This document shows, piece after piece, positions 53,241-63,579 of a stretch of DNA of 64,000 nt (its first letter is position 1; every line of letters begins with the position of its first letter). The stretch is from Peronospora farinosa (taxonomy: Eukaryota > Oomycota > Peronosporomycetes > Peronosporales > Peronosporaceae), in the NCBI GenBank assembly GCA_947646735.1, contig CANTFK010000580.1:62001-126000 (forward strand), written 5' to 3'. The translations under genes were made by a program, and so were the position numbers. Below the pieces are notes generated by a model. It ran no database searches. It worked only from the letters and a program-made list of their open reading frames with translations, and was not told the DNA's origin.

Positions 53241-53492
53241 TAATAAAATTTATTTTTAAAATAAGATTAATATTATTTAAATTAATTTGATAATATATTA
53301 TTTTATAAAAATGTATTCTTTAAGATATTTTAAATAAATAATAAAAAAATTAATTGATAATATGTTATTACAAGCTTCTAAATTTTTAGGTGCAGGATTA
53401 GCGACTTTAGGATTAATTGGTGCTGGTATTGGTATCGGTAACGTTTTTGGTTCTTTAAACAAATCACCTTTAACTATTTTTATTTTTTTTTG
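53241..53492 (+). other. atp9: Mitochondrial DNA insertion (NUMT) with a 5' atp9 fragment
   Basis: An abrupt block of very AT-rich DNA holds, from the ATG at 53362, MLLQASKFLGAGLATLGLIG followed by AGIGIGNVFGSL, the start of ATP synthase subunit c (atp9), which oomycetes encode in mitochondria. After GSL the reading departs from the family and stops at 53491-53493, so the gene is truncated after about 32 residues. The 120 bp before the ATG is typical mitochondrial spacer. Flanks are GC-rich retroelement sequence. It is either a nuclear insertion of mitochondrial DNA or an assembly chimera. Confidence 0.88.
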
Positions 53493-53496
53493 ATTT

Positions 53497-53765
53497 GGGG
53501 CCCAGGGGTATTAGGGCCCAATGTCCGAGGGTGCAGAATCGGTACACAGAATATCGAAAAGTACAGAAAGTACGGGTACCAAGGAGCCAATTCTTCTTCC
53601 AAGAGTCGACACGGGGCACTACCCAGATCAAAGGGTTAAGGTTAGGCAAGAAAAGCATACAGAGAATAAGATAAATAAACACACTCGAATTTGCATTACA
53701 CGTGGCAGCTTTAAGCGCCCTTTTTAAGCTTCTCCGTCGCTTCACCTCTTCCGGGCGGGATACCC
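53497..53765 (+). repeat. 5' LTR of element C, approximate limits
   Basis: Its right end CTTCCGGGCGGGATACCCTT matches the corresponding region of B and the left copy, and precedes a primer-binding-like TGGCCCCCCGACG at 53768. The left end near the NUMT is unclear. No 3' copy appears before the window ends, so element C continues beyond 64 kb. Confidence 0.45.
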
Positions 53766-53767
53766 TT

Positions 53768-54168
53768 TGGCCCCCCGACGTCCAGCAGGTGTTAAACGGC
53801 TCAAGCAACGCAAGTTGAGCCTCAGGATAGTTGGCCTGAGGTGCCAAGTAAGTGTCAAGACTCTACGACCCGCTACAGGAAGCGGTTACCCTACGGGGGA
53901 GAACACAAAGGGGTCCAAGGACCAAGAAACCCGGTCCCAAGTGAAGTATATCCACTCGGGGATCACCAAGTCCAAGTCTTATACAAAGACCAAGTCTTTA
54001 AGTCTTTTGCGTCAACCGAGGAGCAAGACCAGCCAAGCCGACGGGTACACAAGGTGAGACCCAAGACCAACACGACACGGTATCGGGGTACCCCCTCCGT
54101 AAGTCGGCAGTCCGGCGCTGTGTGTGTTTGTGGATCTCCTACGTTGTTTGAGAATCCACTCCACCACA
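53768..54168 (+). other. Primer-binding-like site and leader of element C
   Basis: The leader begins TGGCCCCCCGACG and keeps the shared block CCGACGGGTACACAAGGTGAG near 54039 (20 of its bases also occur at 2145 and, with one change, 44007), ending at the gag ATG at 54169. Confidence 0.5.
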
Positions 54169-56650
54169 ATGGTGCGCGTGCCCGGATCTTCGGAAGACGC
54201 GGGATTTCACCGTGAGTCCCACGAAGAAGAAAAGACTACGGTCAAGATAGACCAAGGGACAACCAAGACACTGGAACCCGGATCGCCAGTGATCAAGAAG
54301 GAAGAAGGATCGGAGGACCTGCAGAGCCCGGGGAGGAGCTTTACTATTGAGGTCAAGGTGGAATATGAAGAAAAACCACAAAATCCTCCCCCTTATGTCT
54401 TCGTTGAAGAAGACAACATGGGCCATAATAAATATTATGGTCCAGGGGTCTTAAGTTTGACAGCGAAAGCTATAAAACAAGGGACCCCGAAACAAGTCTC
54501 CCAACTTACCACTCAAGAGCCAAAGATGCCCAAGAACAAGCAAAAGAAGCATACCAAGATGAAGGCACCAACAGGCGGAGACACGACGGACGAGTCGGGA
54601 GAGAGCCAAGGCGTGGCTGGTAAGGACTGGACAGAAGAAGATTTAGAAGAAGTCTACCATTGGAATAAATTGAAGAAGTTTCTCCGAAAGGACCCGGTGA
54701 TGAAGGCAATAAAGGTCAAGCTTCTGGACCAGGTCCACGGTCCGATAACGGCTCTTCCCACCACGACCACAGACCTGGAGGTCCTTAAGGCCGTAATGAA
54801 TCTACTACATGAAGCTGGGATGCCTGCTGGGAACTTTACCGCTGAGACCCTCTTCAACTTCGGGTTCGAGACTTTGAAGAAGACCTTAGTGACCCTGCAT
54901 GGTCACCTCAAGACGTTAGTGGGAGAGTTCCCACCAAAGGAAGTACCCCGTCAAGATGGAGGAGTAGTGGATCCTGGTGTGTGCTCTCCTGCTGGGTCAC
55001 TCGGTGAATCGTCACCAAGGTCTCAATACGAATCAGCCACCTCATCTATTATGTCGGACCTGATGGATACGGTGGACCGAATGCAACTGAGTCCAGCTGG
55101 TGCAGCGTTATTAGAAGTACGAATTCGCGGAGCTGGCCATATGGACACAGCAACCTCATGGGTCCAGCGCCAAGCACAGGGGGTGAAGGAAGCCCGGTGA
55201 AAAGTGGAGCCAAGGTCGCTGGGCACAAAATTGGATCAGGAAACAAGTACAGAGTCAGTTTCTCCTAGCGCGCTTCAGTCGTACTTTGATAAGGCAATGA
55301 CCAAGTTCCTTGAAGAGCAAGGCTCCACAAAAGTTGCAGTGGACAGGGGACACACCACGAAGGGTCAAGGACCAGTTTACCCCAGGTCCTCCCAGCGAAT
55401 TGAGCGCGTAGGACCACTAGGCGATATCCCTGATGTGAACATGGAGTCTGTGGGGTCAACCATGATGAATACGACCCAGATGATTTGACGTTCCCGATGA
55501 CTTCAGCGCGAGCGACTGTGGCCGCGGCGACGGCAGGAGGACCCCCCCCCCACTGTTGTTCCACACATTAGAGTATCGGCCTCGTCGGATCTAAAGGAAT
55601 TTAGCGGAAGGAACCACGATGAAGATCGTGCCAGAAGCTGGAGCACTAAGGTAAAGACGGCTTTCCTCCGAGACCAGGCACCAGAAAGCGAGAAGTGTCT
55701 CATTTTTGGGTCCCTGCTCACAGGTCCAGCTCAGAATTGGTATCGACAGCTAGGTCGAACGGTACGCTTTGATTGGAAATTGCTTCTGCGAGAGTTCCAA
55801 GCACAATTTTGCGGCTTGGGGGTGTCGGTGGCCCGACAATATTATCACGCCAGAAAGAGAACCGATGAGTCACCCTTGGAATATCTGTACCGTTCGAATG
55901 TGGCGGGGCTCAGGGCCAAGCTAGATATAAAGGGTGGACCCCCCAGTGTAAAGCATGAACACGTGGACCATTACGTGGAAACCTTGGATGATCGAGAATT
56001 AGCGGACCAGCTTACATTGCTAATACTTTCTGATGCAGACGACCTGGAGGAAGCCCTGCTGGCTCGTCAGGGAGCGAAGACGCGTCAAGGAAGGGTCTTG
56101 TTCGGTTCCAGCAAGTTTCGCCAGAAGGCCCCAACCACTCCAGACCACACCAAGAGCCAGGTGAGAAGACCCGTCCAGGTCATCCGAGCCACTTCTGAAA
56201 GTGAAAATGACCAAGGGTCCAGATCCAGTGGGTCTGAGGGAGAAGGTGACCTCAGAAGAATTTATGCGGCGGCGAGTAAACCTTACACTGGCAGGGCGAG
56301 GAACGCAGATGACCCCCGGGATCATCAGGACCCAGACCCAGACCGAGGTAGACGCATGGCAGAGGGACCTGGACAAAAGGTAGTCCCAGGGTCACCCGTG
56401 GCAAAGTGTACCCATTGTGGGTCTAGGAAGCATGTGGATCTGGACTGTTGGAAGCGACTCGTTTGCGAGTGCTGTGGAAAGAAGGTTCACCAAGCCGACC
56501 ACTGCCTGTTTGTGTGTCGCGGTTGTGGCAAGGTTCAGTGACGTCGGCAAGTGCCCGATGGAAGAGTTCTACAACCTAATTCGCCAGTGGTACATCCCTA
56601 CCAAGCACGCAGGGAAGCTGCCCGAGGCGGCGGAGAAGATGTTAAACTAA
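54169..56650 (+). pseudogene. gag of element C, one stop and a few frameshifts
   Basis: Starts MVRVPGSSEDAGFHRES. The N-terminal 344 residues are open to a single TGA at 55198-55200, and the same frame continues to 55488. A frame change near 55470 and a C10 run at 55542-55551 shift the frame again. Capsid follows (DLKEFSGRNHDEDRARSW, GPAQNWYRQLGRT, RQYYHARKRTDESPLEYLYR). Zinc knuckles come next: CTHCGSRKHVDLDC, CECCGKKVHQADHC and CRGCGK. A last shift near 56535 separates KCPMEEFYNLIRQWYIPTKH and the end KLPEAAEKMLN, TAA at 56648-56650. Gag packages element RNA. Decay is recent compared with B, because long blocks remain open. Confidence 0.85.
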
Positions 56651-57663
56651 AACGCTCGCCAGGATGGAATCTGGTACGAGCCGAGCGTTGTAATTGCTGC
56701 ATTTATGCATTTGTGGAGAAAAACCCCGTGGAGAAGGTCAATAAGTTGGATGAATTGATTGGAAATACATCGGGCTTTTGCATTAATTCTGTTGCTGCTG
56801 TGGCCAATGCGTGTATACCTCATGTTAATTCCCGAGGAGAGACTATGACAACATTGGATTTATTACCGGGAGAGTCAAGAGGATACTGGAAACACCATGC
56901 CCCAGGAAAGTGGTTTAAGCAAGCCAAGGCCTCTGGGAAAGTTAACAATATTCGTGCGAATCTGCTGTTTGATTCTGGTGCCGAGATATCTGTTTTGGAT
57001 ATCGCCTTTGCTCGTAAGGCAGGCTGCCAGATTAACACAAGCGAAAAACAAGAGTGCGTGGGCATTGGAGAAGCAGTTTACACCACGGAAGGGCGAACGA
57101 AGATCAAGATAACGCTGAATGGTGTATTAGTATACTTCTTCAATGTGTGGGTCGGGTCCATGGCCGGCCAGGATGTACTACTAGGGATGGACTATATGGT
57201 GCCAGCTGGAATTCGTTTGGACATGGCGGATGGAACTATCTGCTTGCCAGACGAAGTTCGAATCCAGCTGATAGGTCGCAAGACCTTGTATAGTGGCCAT
57301 ATTTCTGAGGTAAAATTGGGCCAGTACGTGAATTTACCGGCGACAAAATATGTCGAGGTTCCGCTGAAGAGGATTAAGTCGGACCAGTGGAAATTATGGA
57401 TGACCCGTGGAGACAGATGGGTAACTACGATGATCCAAGGACATGGACATCGCCAATTCTTGAGGGTCACCAATGTGAGTGACAAGGACCTGATCCTACA
57501 CGAGGATGCCAAGCTGGGCATTTGGCTGGCTAAGGACCGGGTTCCTCGGGCCCAAAGATTCGTGTCAGTGGTTCTAGGAGGTACGCTGAATGGAAAGTAT
57601 CTAGCTTACCAAGCAACAAACGACGAGGAGGATGCAGAAACCACTCAAGAAGAAGTGTACTAA
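56551..57663 (+). pseudogene. Aspartic protease region of element C pol
   Basis: The pol frame is open for 370 codons and overlaps the gag end by about 100 bp in the -1 frame. Only the part after the frameshift site is likely translated. It has PGKWFKQAKASGKVNN, the active-site LLFDSGAEISVLDIAFARKA (D-S-G), and a flap-like region through AGQDVLLGMDYMVPAGIRLD, which ends with the hydrophobic-hydrophobic-Gly motif of retropepsins. It ends at TAA 57661-57663. A linker with disrupted frames (57664-58042) separates it from RT. The domain itself looks intact. Confidence 0.85.
56641..56688 (+). promoter_or_regulatory. -1 ribosomal frameshift site with stem-loop, gag/pol of element C
   Basis: Slippery heptamer G TTA AAC (56641-56647) lies in the gag frame and is followed directly by the gag stop TAA. 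After a 4-nt spacer comes a hairpin: ACGCTCG (56652-56658) pairs with CGAGCGT (56682-56688), with an inner CCAG/CTGG pair (56659-56662 and 56671-56674). A -1 shift enters pol as VKLKRSPGWNLVRAE. Element B shares heptamer, stop and stem position. Confidence 0.75.
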
Positions 57664-58042
57664 GGTCCGATGGTCGAGAAACCTCAGTACACGACTCCAT
57701 AGAAGATGTTGCTACGGACGGGGACCCAAGTGCCAGTGGTTAACGCGGTGCTCGAGTCTGTTATGAGGGACCCTGAGTCATTACCATCAGATCAGGAGTC
57801 TGGAGGGGAGGCCCTCGATGGAGGTCAACCAGCTGGACCTAGCGTGGGCACGGAAGTCTCTTCTAAGGATAGGACCGATATGGAGAGGGTCCACCTAGAG
57901 GGGGGGTTCACCGGTCATCAAAGCTGAAGTAGATACTCCCGATGACCAAGTCTGTGTTCACGAAAATGGAGATTGATGTGCCGAAGATATCGACACAAAT
58001 TGATCTGTTATCCCTGAGGTCACCCCATCTACAAACGAAGTT

Positions 58043-59690
58043 ATGTTGGAAGACATCCAGATCCCAGACCCCGGTGATACCCCAAAAGAGGAGGTAGACC
58101 GCCTCCGTCAGATTATATGGAGAAAACGACATTTGCTGATGGGAAAAGGTAACGCATTACCCCCGGTGGCTCGAGGAGCGGTGTGCGACATTGATGTTGG
58201 GAACGCACGGCCAATCGCCCAACGGGTACGGAAGGTGGCCCCTCAATTTAGGGAGAAGCTGGCAGACCTGATAAAAGGCCTCTTGTCCTCCAAGATAATC
58301 CAGCATTCCACCTCCCCATGGGCGAGTCCAATTGTAATCATTGTCAAGAAGAGTGGGGTGGATATAAGGCTGTGCATTGACTACCGGATGGTGAATGACT
58401 TAAACACGGCTTATGGTGTATCCTATGCCTCTCGTGAATGAGTTGTTGGAAGACCTAGATAAGGCCCTGTGGTACTGCTCACTGGATATGGCTAGCGGTT
58501 TTTGGGTGGTCAGCATGACTGAACGAGCTCGTTTAATCTCGGCGTTTGTAACTCCGCTCGGATTGTTTGAGTGGAGACGAATGCCGTTTGGACTGGAGAA
58601 TGCACCACAGATCTATCAGAGATTGTTGGATAATGCTCTGTATGGATTCCTAACGATTTCCTCGAAGCCCAACACTGAGAAACAGGTAGACCTGTTCGAA
58701 ATAGGTCAACCTGAAACGGACCACGAGGAGTCCCTATTAGGACGCCTGTCTTATATCGATGATATATTGGTAACCTCTGGATCATGGGACCTATGCTTAA
58801 AAGTGGAAAGACTATTGGAGGTTTGTGATAAGTGGAATTTATCGATCAGCGCGATCAAAATTCATGGGGATGTAAAAAAGTTGATTATCTTGGGCATCGA
58901 GTATCCGTGGAGGGGTTTGGAGGCCCATCCTAAGAATCTTCAGTCATTGGTGGACTTACCGCTGCCCACCACCCTAAAAGCCATGCAGTCGTTTCTTGGA
59001 AGTCTCAATTACTATAGTCGGTTCCTAAAATACTACGCGATTTATGCGTCCATATTGTACGAGCTAAGAGAAGTGGATTATCACGTGTTACGACGCCGGA
59101 TGAGTGGGACTGAGGAAACCCAGAGGTGTGACCAGAAGGAAGACCGATGGACTCGGGTGCAGGTGGCCTTTGCGATATTGAAGAATAAGATCGCCACCGC
59201 CCCAATCCTCCGTCATTTTGATCCTAGCCGAGAACCGATCGTCAACGTTTATGCCAGTGAGTGGGCCATCTCGGCATCCCTGGTGCAGGAATATGAAGGG
59301 GTGTACATGCCGGTAACTTTCACGAGTCGAACTTTGAAGCCAAACGAGATCAACTATGGGCTGGTGGACAAGGAAGTGTTGGCTCTATTGCGAATACTAG
59401 ACCTTTGCTACACGTCAGTGGTCACCCGACCTATCAAGGTCTTGACCCGACACTCAACACTGGCGTGGTTAGTCCGGTCACCGGATCTACAAGGTCGCCT
59501 TGGAAACTGGGCTGCACTCCTGTCTCAATGGACGTTAGAAGTGGTTAAGTGCAAGCGGGGCGAGGATGAAATACTGGGGACATTGGCAGCCAGCATAACT
59601 TCTCGCGAAATCGTGGACTCCATCTTGTCTTCAATTACTCGTAGGAAACACCCCCGCCAAACTTTTCACGGTGGTCCCCCCTACGGTTGA
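58043..59690 (+). pseudogene. Reverse transcriptase and degenerate RNase H of element C
   Basis: RT motifs: FREKLADLIKGLLSSKII, SPWASPIVIIVKKSG, RLCIDYRMVNDL, a frameshift at about 58405, LWYCSLDMASGFWVVSM, RMPFGLENAPQIYQRLLDNA, SYIDDILVTSG (catalytic YIDD), and MQSFLGSLNYYSRFL. The connected RNase H has NVYASEWAISASLVQEYEG where the catalytic Asp is expected, then TFTSRTLKPNEINYGLVDKE and HSTLAWLV, so this RNase H is probably inactive and replaced by the following domain. It ends near SITRRKHPRQTF. Confidence 0.87.
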
Positions 59691-60120
59691 GCCCGAGGAA
59701 AGCCTCTATGTGGTCAGTTTTGATGGATCTTCACGAGTTAAGCGTGTAGGAGTGGCCTGCAGTGCTATTGTGTGGCAAATCCCGGAATGGACGGTGGTCG
59801 CCGCTGCTTCCCGATATTTGACTGAAGCGACAGTAAATGAGGCAGAGTATGAAGGCCTATTGTTGGACTTCCTTCTACTGGAGAACCTGGAGCGTAGACG
59901 TCTGGTGGTATGTGGAGATTCTAACCGGGTCGTGCGACAGATGCGAGGAGAAATCGAGTGTAAGGCGCAGGGTCTGACAGCACGACGGGCGAAGGCCCTG
60001 GAAAAAACTCAGGTCCTGGCCCGTTCACGAGTTTCTACAAATGAAGCGCGAATGGAACCAAAGTGCAGACCGACTTGCTAACGTGGCTTTGCACCAGCAA
60101 CAGGGTGTCGATATAGTACC
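59680..60120 (+). pseudogene. Second (additional) RNase H of element C
   Basis: A separate RNase H fold follows RT: VVSFDGSSRVKRVGVACSAI (first Asp), ATVNEAEYEGLLLDFLLL (Glu), VVCGDSNRVVRQMRGEIECK (Asp) and, after a frameshift near 60035, KREWNQSADRLANVALHQQ (last Asp). Oomycete Ty3/gypsy elements with such an extra, archaeal-like RNase H have been described. It would degrade the RNA of the RNA-DNA hybrid in place of the degenerate RT-linked domain. Confidence 0.8.
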
Positions 60121-60225
60121 GGAAGAAGAGTTCAAGGACCTTGAAGCAATTAACCGTCTACCTATCCAAAGACCAGAACCATGCATTGCGAGTTACAGCT
60201 GTTACGAGATCCCGGGCCCTATCCA

Positions 60226-60263
60226 GAATGCTCCTGCAAGACTTTCGTCTTGCAGGAGCATTC
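60226..60263. repeat. Perfect 17-bp hairpin with 4-nt loop inside pol of element C
   Basis: GAATGCTCCTGCAAGAC at 60226-60242 and its exact reverse complement at 60247-60263 flank TTTC. It lies in the linker between the second RNase H and integrase and is not seen at the matching place in B. Confidence 0.95.
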
Positions 60264-60429
60264 AGGAGGAAGTAGTGCAACGGATAAGGATCGAACGAAC
60301 TGCAGTAGCCAAAGATGAAGAGATGTGGATACGTGATTTAAAAGTATACATACGGGGTAACTGGAGTAGTTTATCGGCAGAGGTGGCATTTACGTGTGGA
60401 AAGATTGAGATGAACTACGCTTTAAATGA

Positions 60430-61478
60430 TGACGATCCTCTTCTGTAATGCCCTTACCAGGAAACAGTAGACGGACCGTGATGGGTTGATTCGGCTGGTT
60501 ATACCGGAAAGTCTACAACAAGACTTTCTACGCCACTACCATACGAGTCTAGAAGGGGGACACCAGGGAATTGGCCGTACATACCAACGGATACGGAAAC
60601 ATTTCTATTGGAAAGGCTTATTCCGGAGTGTTCAGCGCTATGTCGGCACTTGCGTAGACTGCGAGACTGGCAAAGGTGGCCCCACCTTACGAGGGAGAAG
60701 TCCAGGGAACATTCAAGCTACCCGCCCGTTCCAAGTTATCGCGATGAACCACATCCCATCTTTGCCCAAATCGTTCAAGGGTAATACCGAGCTGTTGATT
60801 TGGGTGGACCTGTTTACGGGATATGTGATTGCCAAGGCTAGCTCGTCGAGGTCGGCCCAAACCGTGGCAGAAGGTTACGAAGAGTGCGTATTCCGTAGGT
60901 TTGGGGACAGTGAGGCGATCCGTCACGACATAGAACCCAGTTTCATGTCAGCTTTCTTTCGTGCTTTAAACCGCATAATTGGGCAGAAACAGCGGGCGAC
61001 TATGGCGTATCGACCACAGGCCAATGGCACAGCAGAGAGAATGGTACAGACCATTACACGGTCCATCAAAATGTATGTGTCAGAGGTAGATCAGAAGGAC
61101 TGGGATGCCTATGCAGAAAGGCTCACTTTCGCGTTGAATACGGCCCAGGACCGGATCCGAAAGGAAACGCCATTTTTCTTGGTACATGGATGGGACACCC
61201 GAAGTACTCTAGAAGCCACCATACCGTTAGGCAGCACGAAGCGGCGTGAATGTGAGCCCCGTCGATGGCGATATAGCGTACAACGTCAGTATCGCAGAGC
61301 GAGAGAACAAGACAACGAATTATTACGATCTGCGATGGAAAGTCGGACCCAGGCCCACAATGAGGAAGTGGTTGATGGTCATATTGAGGTGGATTCCCAG
61401 TCTGGTTATACTTGGACCGGGTCAAGGAGGGGTATGCTCGAAAGCTGGCACATCTATGGCATGGGCCGTTCCGAGTGA
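60430..61478 (+). pseudogene. Integrase of element C
   Basis: Zinc finger HYHTSLEGGHQGIGRTYQRI with C-x2-C in GTCVDCETGK (HHCC type), then core AMNHIPSLPKSF, FRRFGDSEAIRHDIEPSFMS and AYRPQANGTAERMVQTI. The first catalytic Asp of the D,D-E triad is Asn here (element B keeps Asp at that place), while the second Asp and the Glu are present. The frame is open for 330 codons but changes near 61240 in the C-terminal part. As read, the enzyme should be inactive unless the Asn is a sequencing error. Confidence 0.87.
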
Positions 61479-61642
61479 GAGAACTGGTGGGTGACTATGC
61501 CGTTCGTTTAGATATCAGTGGATATCCAGACCCGTCATGGGTGGATGAGGTGGACCTCAACTATGGGGGATTGCTTAGGGACTATGAGAGCAGGCAGGCT
61601 ACTCGGAACCGATTCGAGGCAATGCAGAGTCATGAAGAGTAG
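61412..61642 (+). pseudogene. Integrase C-terminal module fused to a chromodomain stump, element C
   Basis: The open frame has RKLAHLWHGPFRVRELVGDY (GPF/Y module) followed directly by YPDPSWVDEVDLNYGGLL, which corresponds to the later half of the chromodomain-like segment of B (YDDPSWIDEADLNCNAFL). About 200 bp present in B between these two parts are missing, in frame. Confidence 0.7.
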
Positions 61643-62714
61643 TGGGGAGAGTTCATCTTGGGAAGGCCAAGATGATGCAAGAAGGAGGCGGTATGTGTCA
61701 TACATTTACAAAGGGGTCAAGTTATTATATTCGAGAATGCGACAGCACAAAAGAGATTAAGAAGTATTGTGAAAGGCCCAGAGTTTCAGGGCACCGGGGT
61801 ACCGGGGCCCCGGGGTATAGGCCCAAAGAAAAGGAACGTGAAGTTACGGGAAAAGCGTTGGAGCAGAAAGCTAGCTGACTAGACATTTTATGCATCGTTG
61901 GCCGGGATAAATTTGCCGGAGAGACGAGGGACCTGGAAGGCGGGGTGTTCATGAATGTTCTTGCTATATAACACGCGCCAGGGGCAGTGTCGTCTGCGGT
62001 CTGCAAAGCCCTCAACAAGTCCAACTGATGATCCTCCGTGGTGACGATTGGGTACCAGACGGTCAGCTGACGGTTCAGGATCATGGGCTGGAAGTAGGGG
62101 TCAAGAAGAATGTCGAGGTCACAGTGACCGGCCTTCATCCCTTCCAGGACCTTCTCAAGTACGTCCATCCAAGCCCTCACGGCCTTGGCCCGCCGTTTCT
62201 TCCTCGCATTGAAAAGCCGAGAGGCGTATTGGCTCTTTATACGGAGTTCGGAGAAAAGAAGAAGTCGGTGTCGGTCTTCCCATAGACTCTGGCGTGACGC
62301 ATCGATGTACGTATCATGGAGCTTCACGAGGTCACTGAACCAGCCGGACACTGGAAAGAAATAGGGGTTACGGTCACGACCCCCTGGGCCCAAGGACGTG
62401 AGTCCATCAGAAGCTGAAGTTGAGAGTCCTTCATGAGGCCTTCGCTCCAGATTGGGGGCTTCGGGGCTTCTGGTCATCAGAAGCACCCACCCAAGACAGT
62501 GGAAGCGATACCTTGGACAAAAGATCCTCTGGCGTCAGCTGAGTAATAACGAGGGCTCCTACCTGGGAAATCGACCAGGGGGCAACGTCTTCCGCGGCGA
62601 ACGTGCTGGGTTTCGCATAACCAGGAAGGGAAGAGCCGTGGATGTTACGGTCGGGGGAATCATCACTGGCGGGAACCTGGCTGGCAGGACCCTCAGGTGT
62701 TGGTGCCGGATCCT

Positions 62715-62995
62715 CGCTGCTAGGACTCTTGCCACCGGGACCCTCAGATGTGGGTGCGGGAACCTTGCGGCTGGAACCCTTGGAGGGTGGTGCTGGACCC
62801 TTGCCGCTGGAACCCTTGGATGGTGGTGCGAGACTATTGCGGCTGGAACCCTTGGAGGGTGGTGCTGGACCCTTGCCGCTGGAACCCTTGGAGGGTGGTG
62901 CGGGACCCTTGCCACTGGAACCCTTGGAGGGTGGTACTGGACCCTTGCCGCTGGAACCCTTGGGTGGTGGTGCTGGACCCTTGTCGGCGGGGCCC
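62715..62995. repeat. 36-bp tandem repeat array, about 7 units
   Basis: A GC-rich 36-bp unit (core GGTGGTGCTGGACCCTTGCC) repeats with few changes; period seen from the spacing of 62779, 62815 and 62851. On the minus strand it encodes a 12-residue Lys/Gly/Ser/Pro repeat. ORFs on the + strand here are shadows. Confidence 0.9.
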
Positions 62996-63236
62996 TTGCG
63001 GCGAAAACTTTAGGCTGGTGGCTTCCTCTTAGCGTGGCTAGACTCGTCATATTTAGTCTCAGAGTCTGGTTCAAACATTTCCAATAACTCGTCGGAGTAC
63101 GCCGTTCGAGCCTTCTTTTTCCTTGACGCCCGAGAAGCTGCGTGGAGGTGCGAGGGGATGGGGACTTTGTAGATTGAGCGGAATTCTTGGACTTGGCCTC
63201 ATTCGATAGGTCTATGACCTCGGTGCCGACCTCTGA

Positions 63237-63579
63237 TGTAATGGGCTACATTACACATATAGCATTAACACAAATAAACAATTACATATGTAGGCAGGTG
63301 CTGGGCCCGAATAGCGGGCACAGCGTGGTAATTTATTATTGGTTTATTATTGGGCCTAAAAGTCCCCAATATGGACCAATGATAAATCAACCTGAAATTG
63401 TGTGGTTCCCGAAAGGCGGGAACACTGTCGTATTTATTACGACTAAAATCTTCGTAATTAGTACGAATTAAAACCAAAATAAAAATCAGAGTTAAATTTA
63501 CTTAATACCTAATACTCGGGCTTGAGTCTTCCTCAAGCGCACGTGTAAGCTAGTGACGGTACGTTCTAGCCCCGTTACA
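63237..63579 (+). repeat. Solo LTR, 343 bp, with 5-bp target duplication
   Basis: TGTAATGGGC...CCCGTTACA is flanked by TCTGA on both sides (63232-63236 and 63580-63584). It is nearly identical to 2570-2911. No internal element sequence lies beside it, so it arose by LTR-LTR recombination or is a solo insertion. It splits the antisense ORF of element C. Confidence 0.93.

Noticed and set aside
62642..63032. Gly/Pro/Trp-rich + strand ORFs
   Set aside because: Shadows of the 36-bp repeat array; the minus-strand reading is the plausible one.
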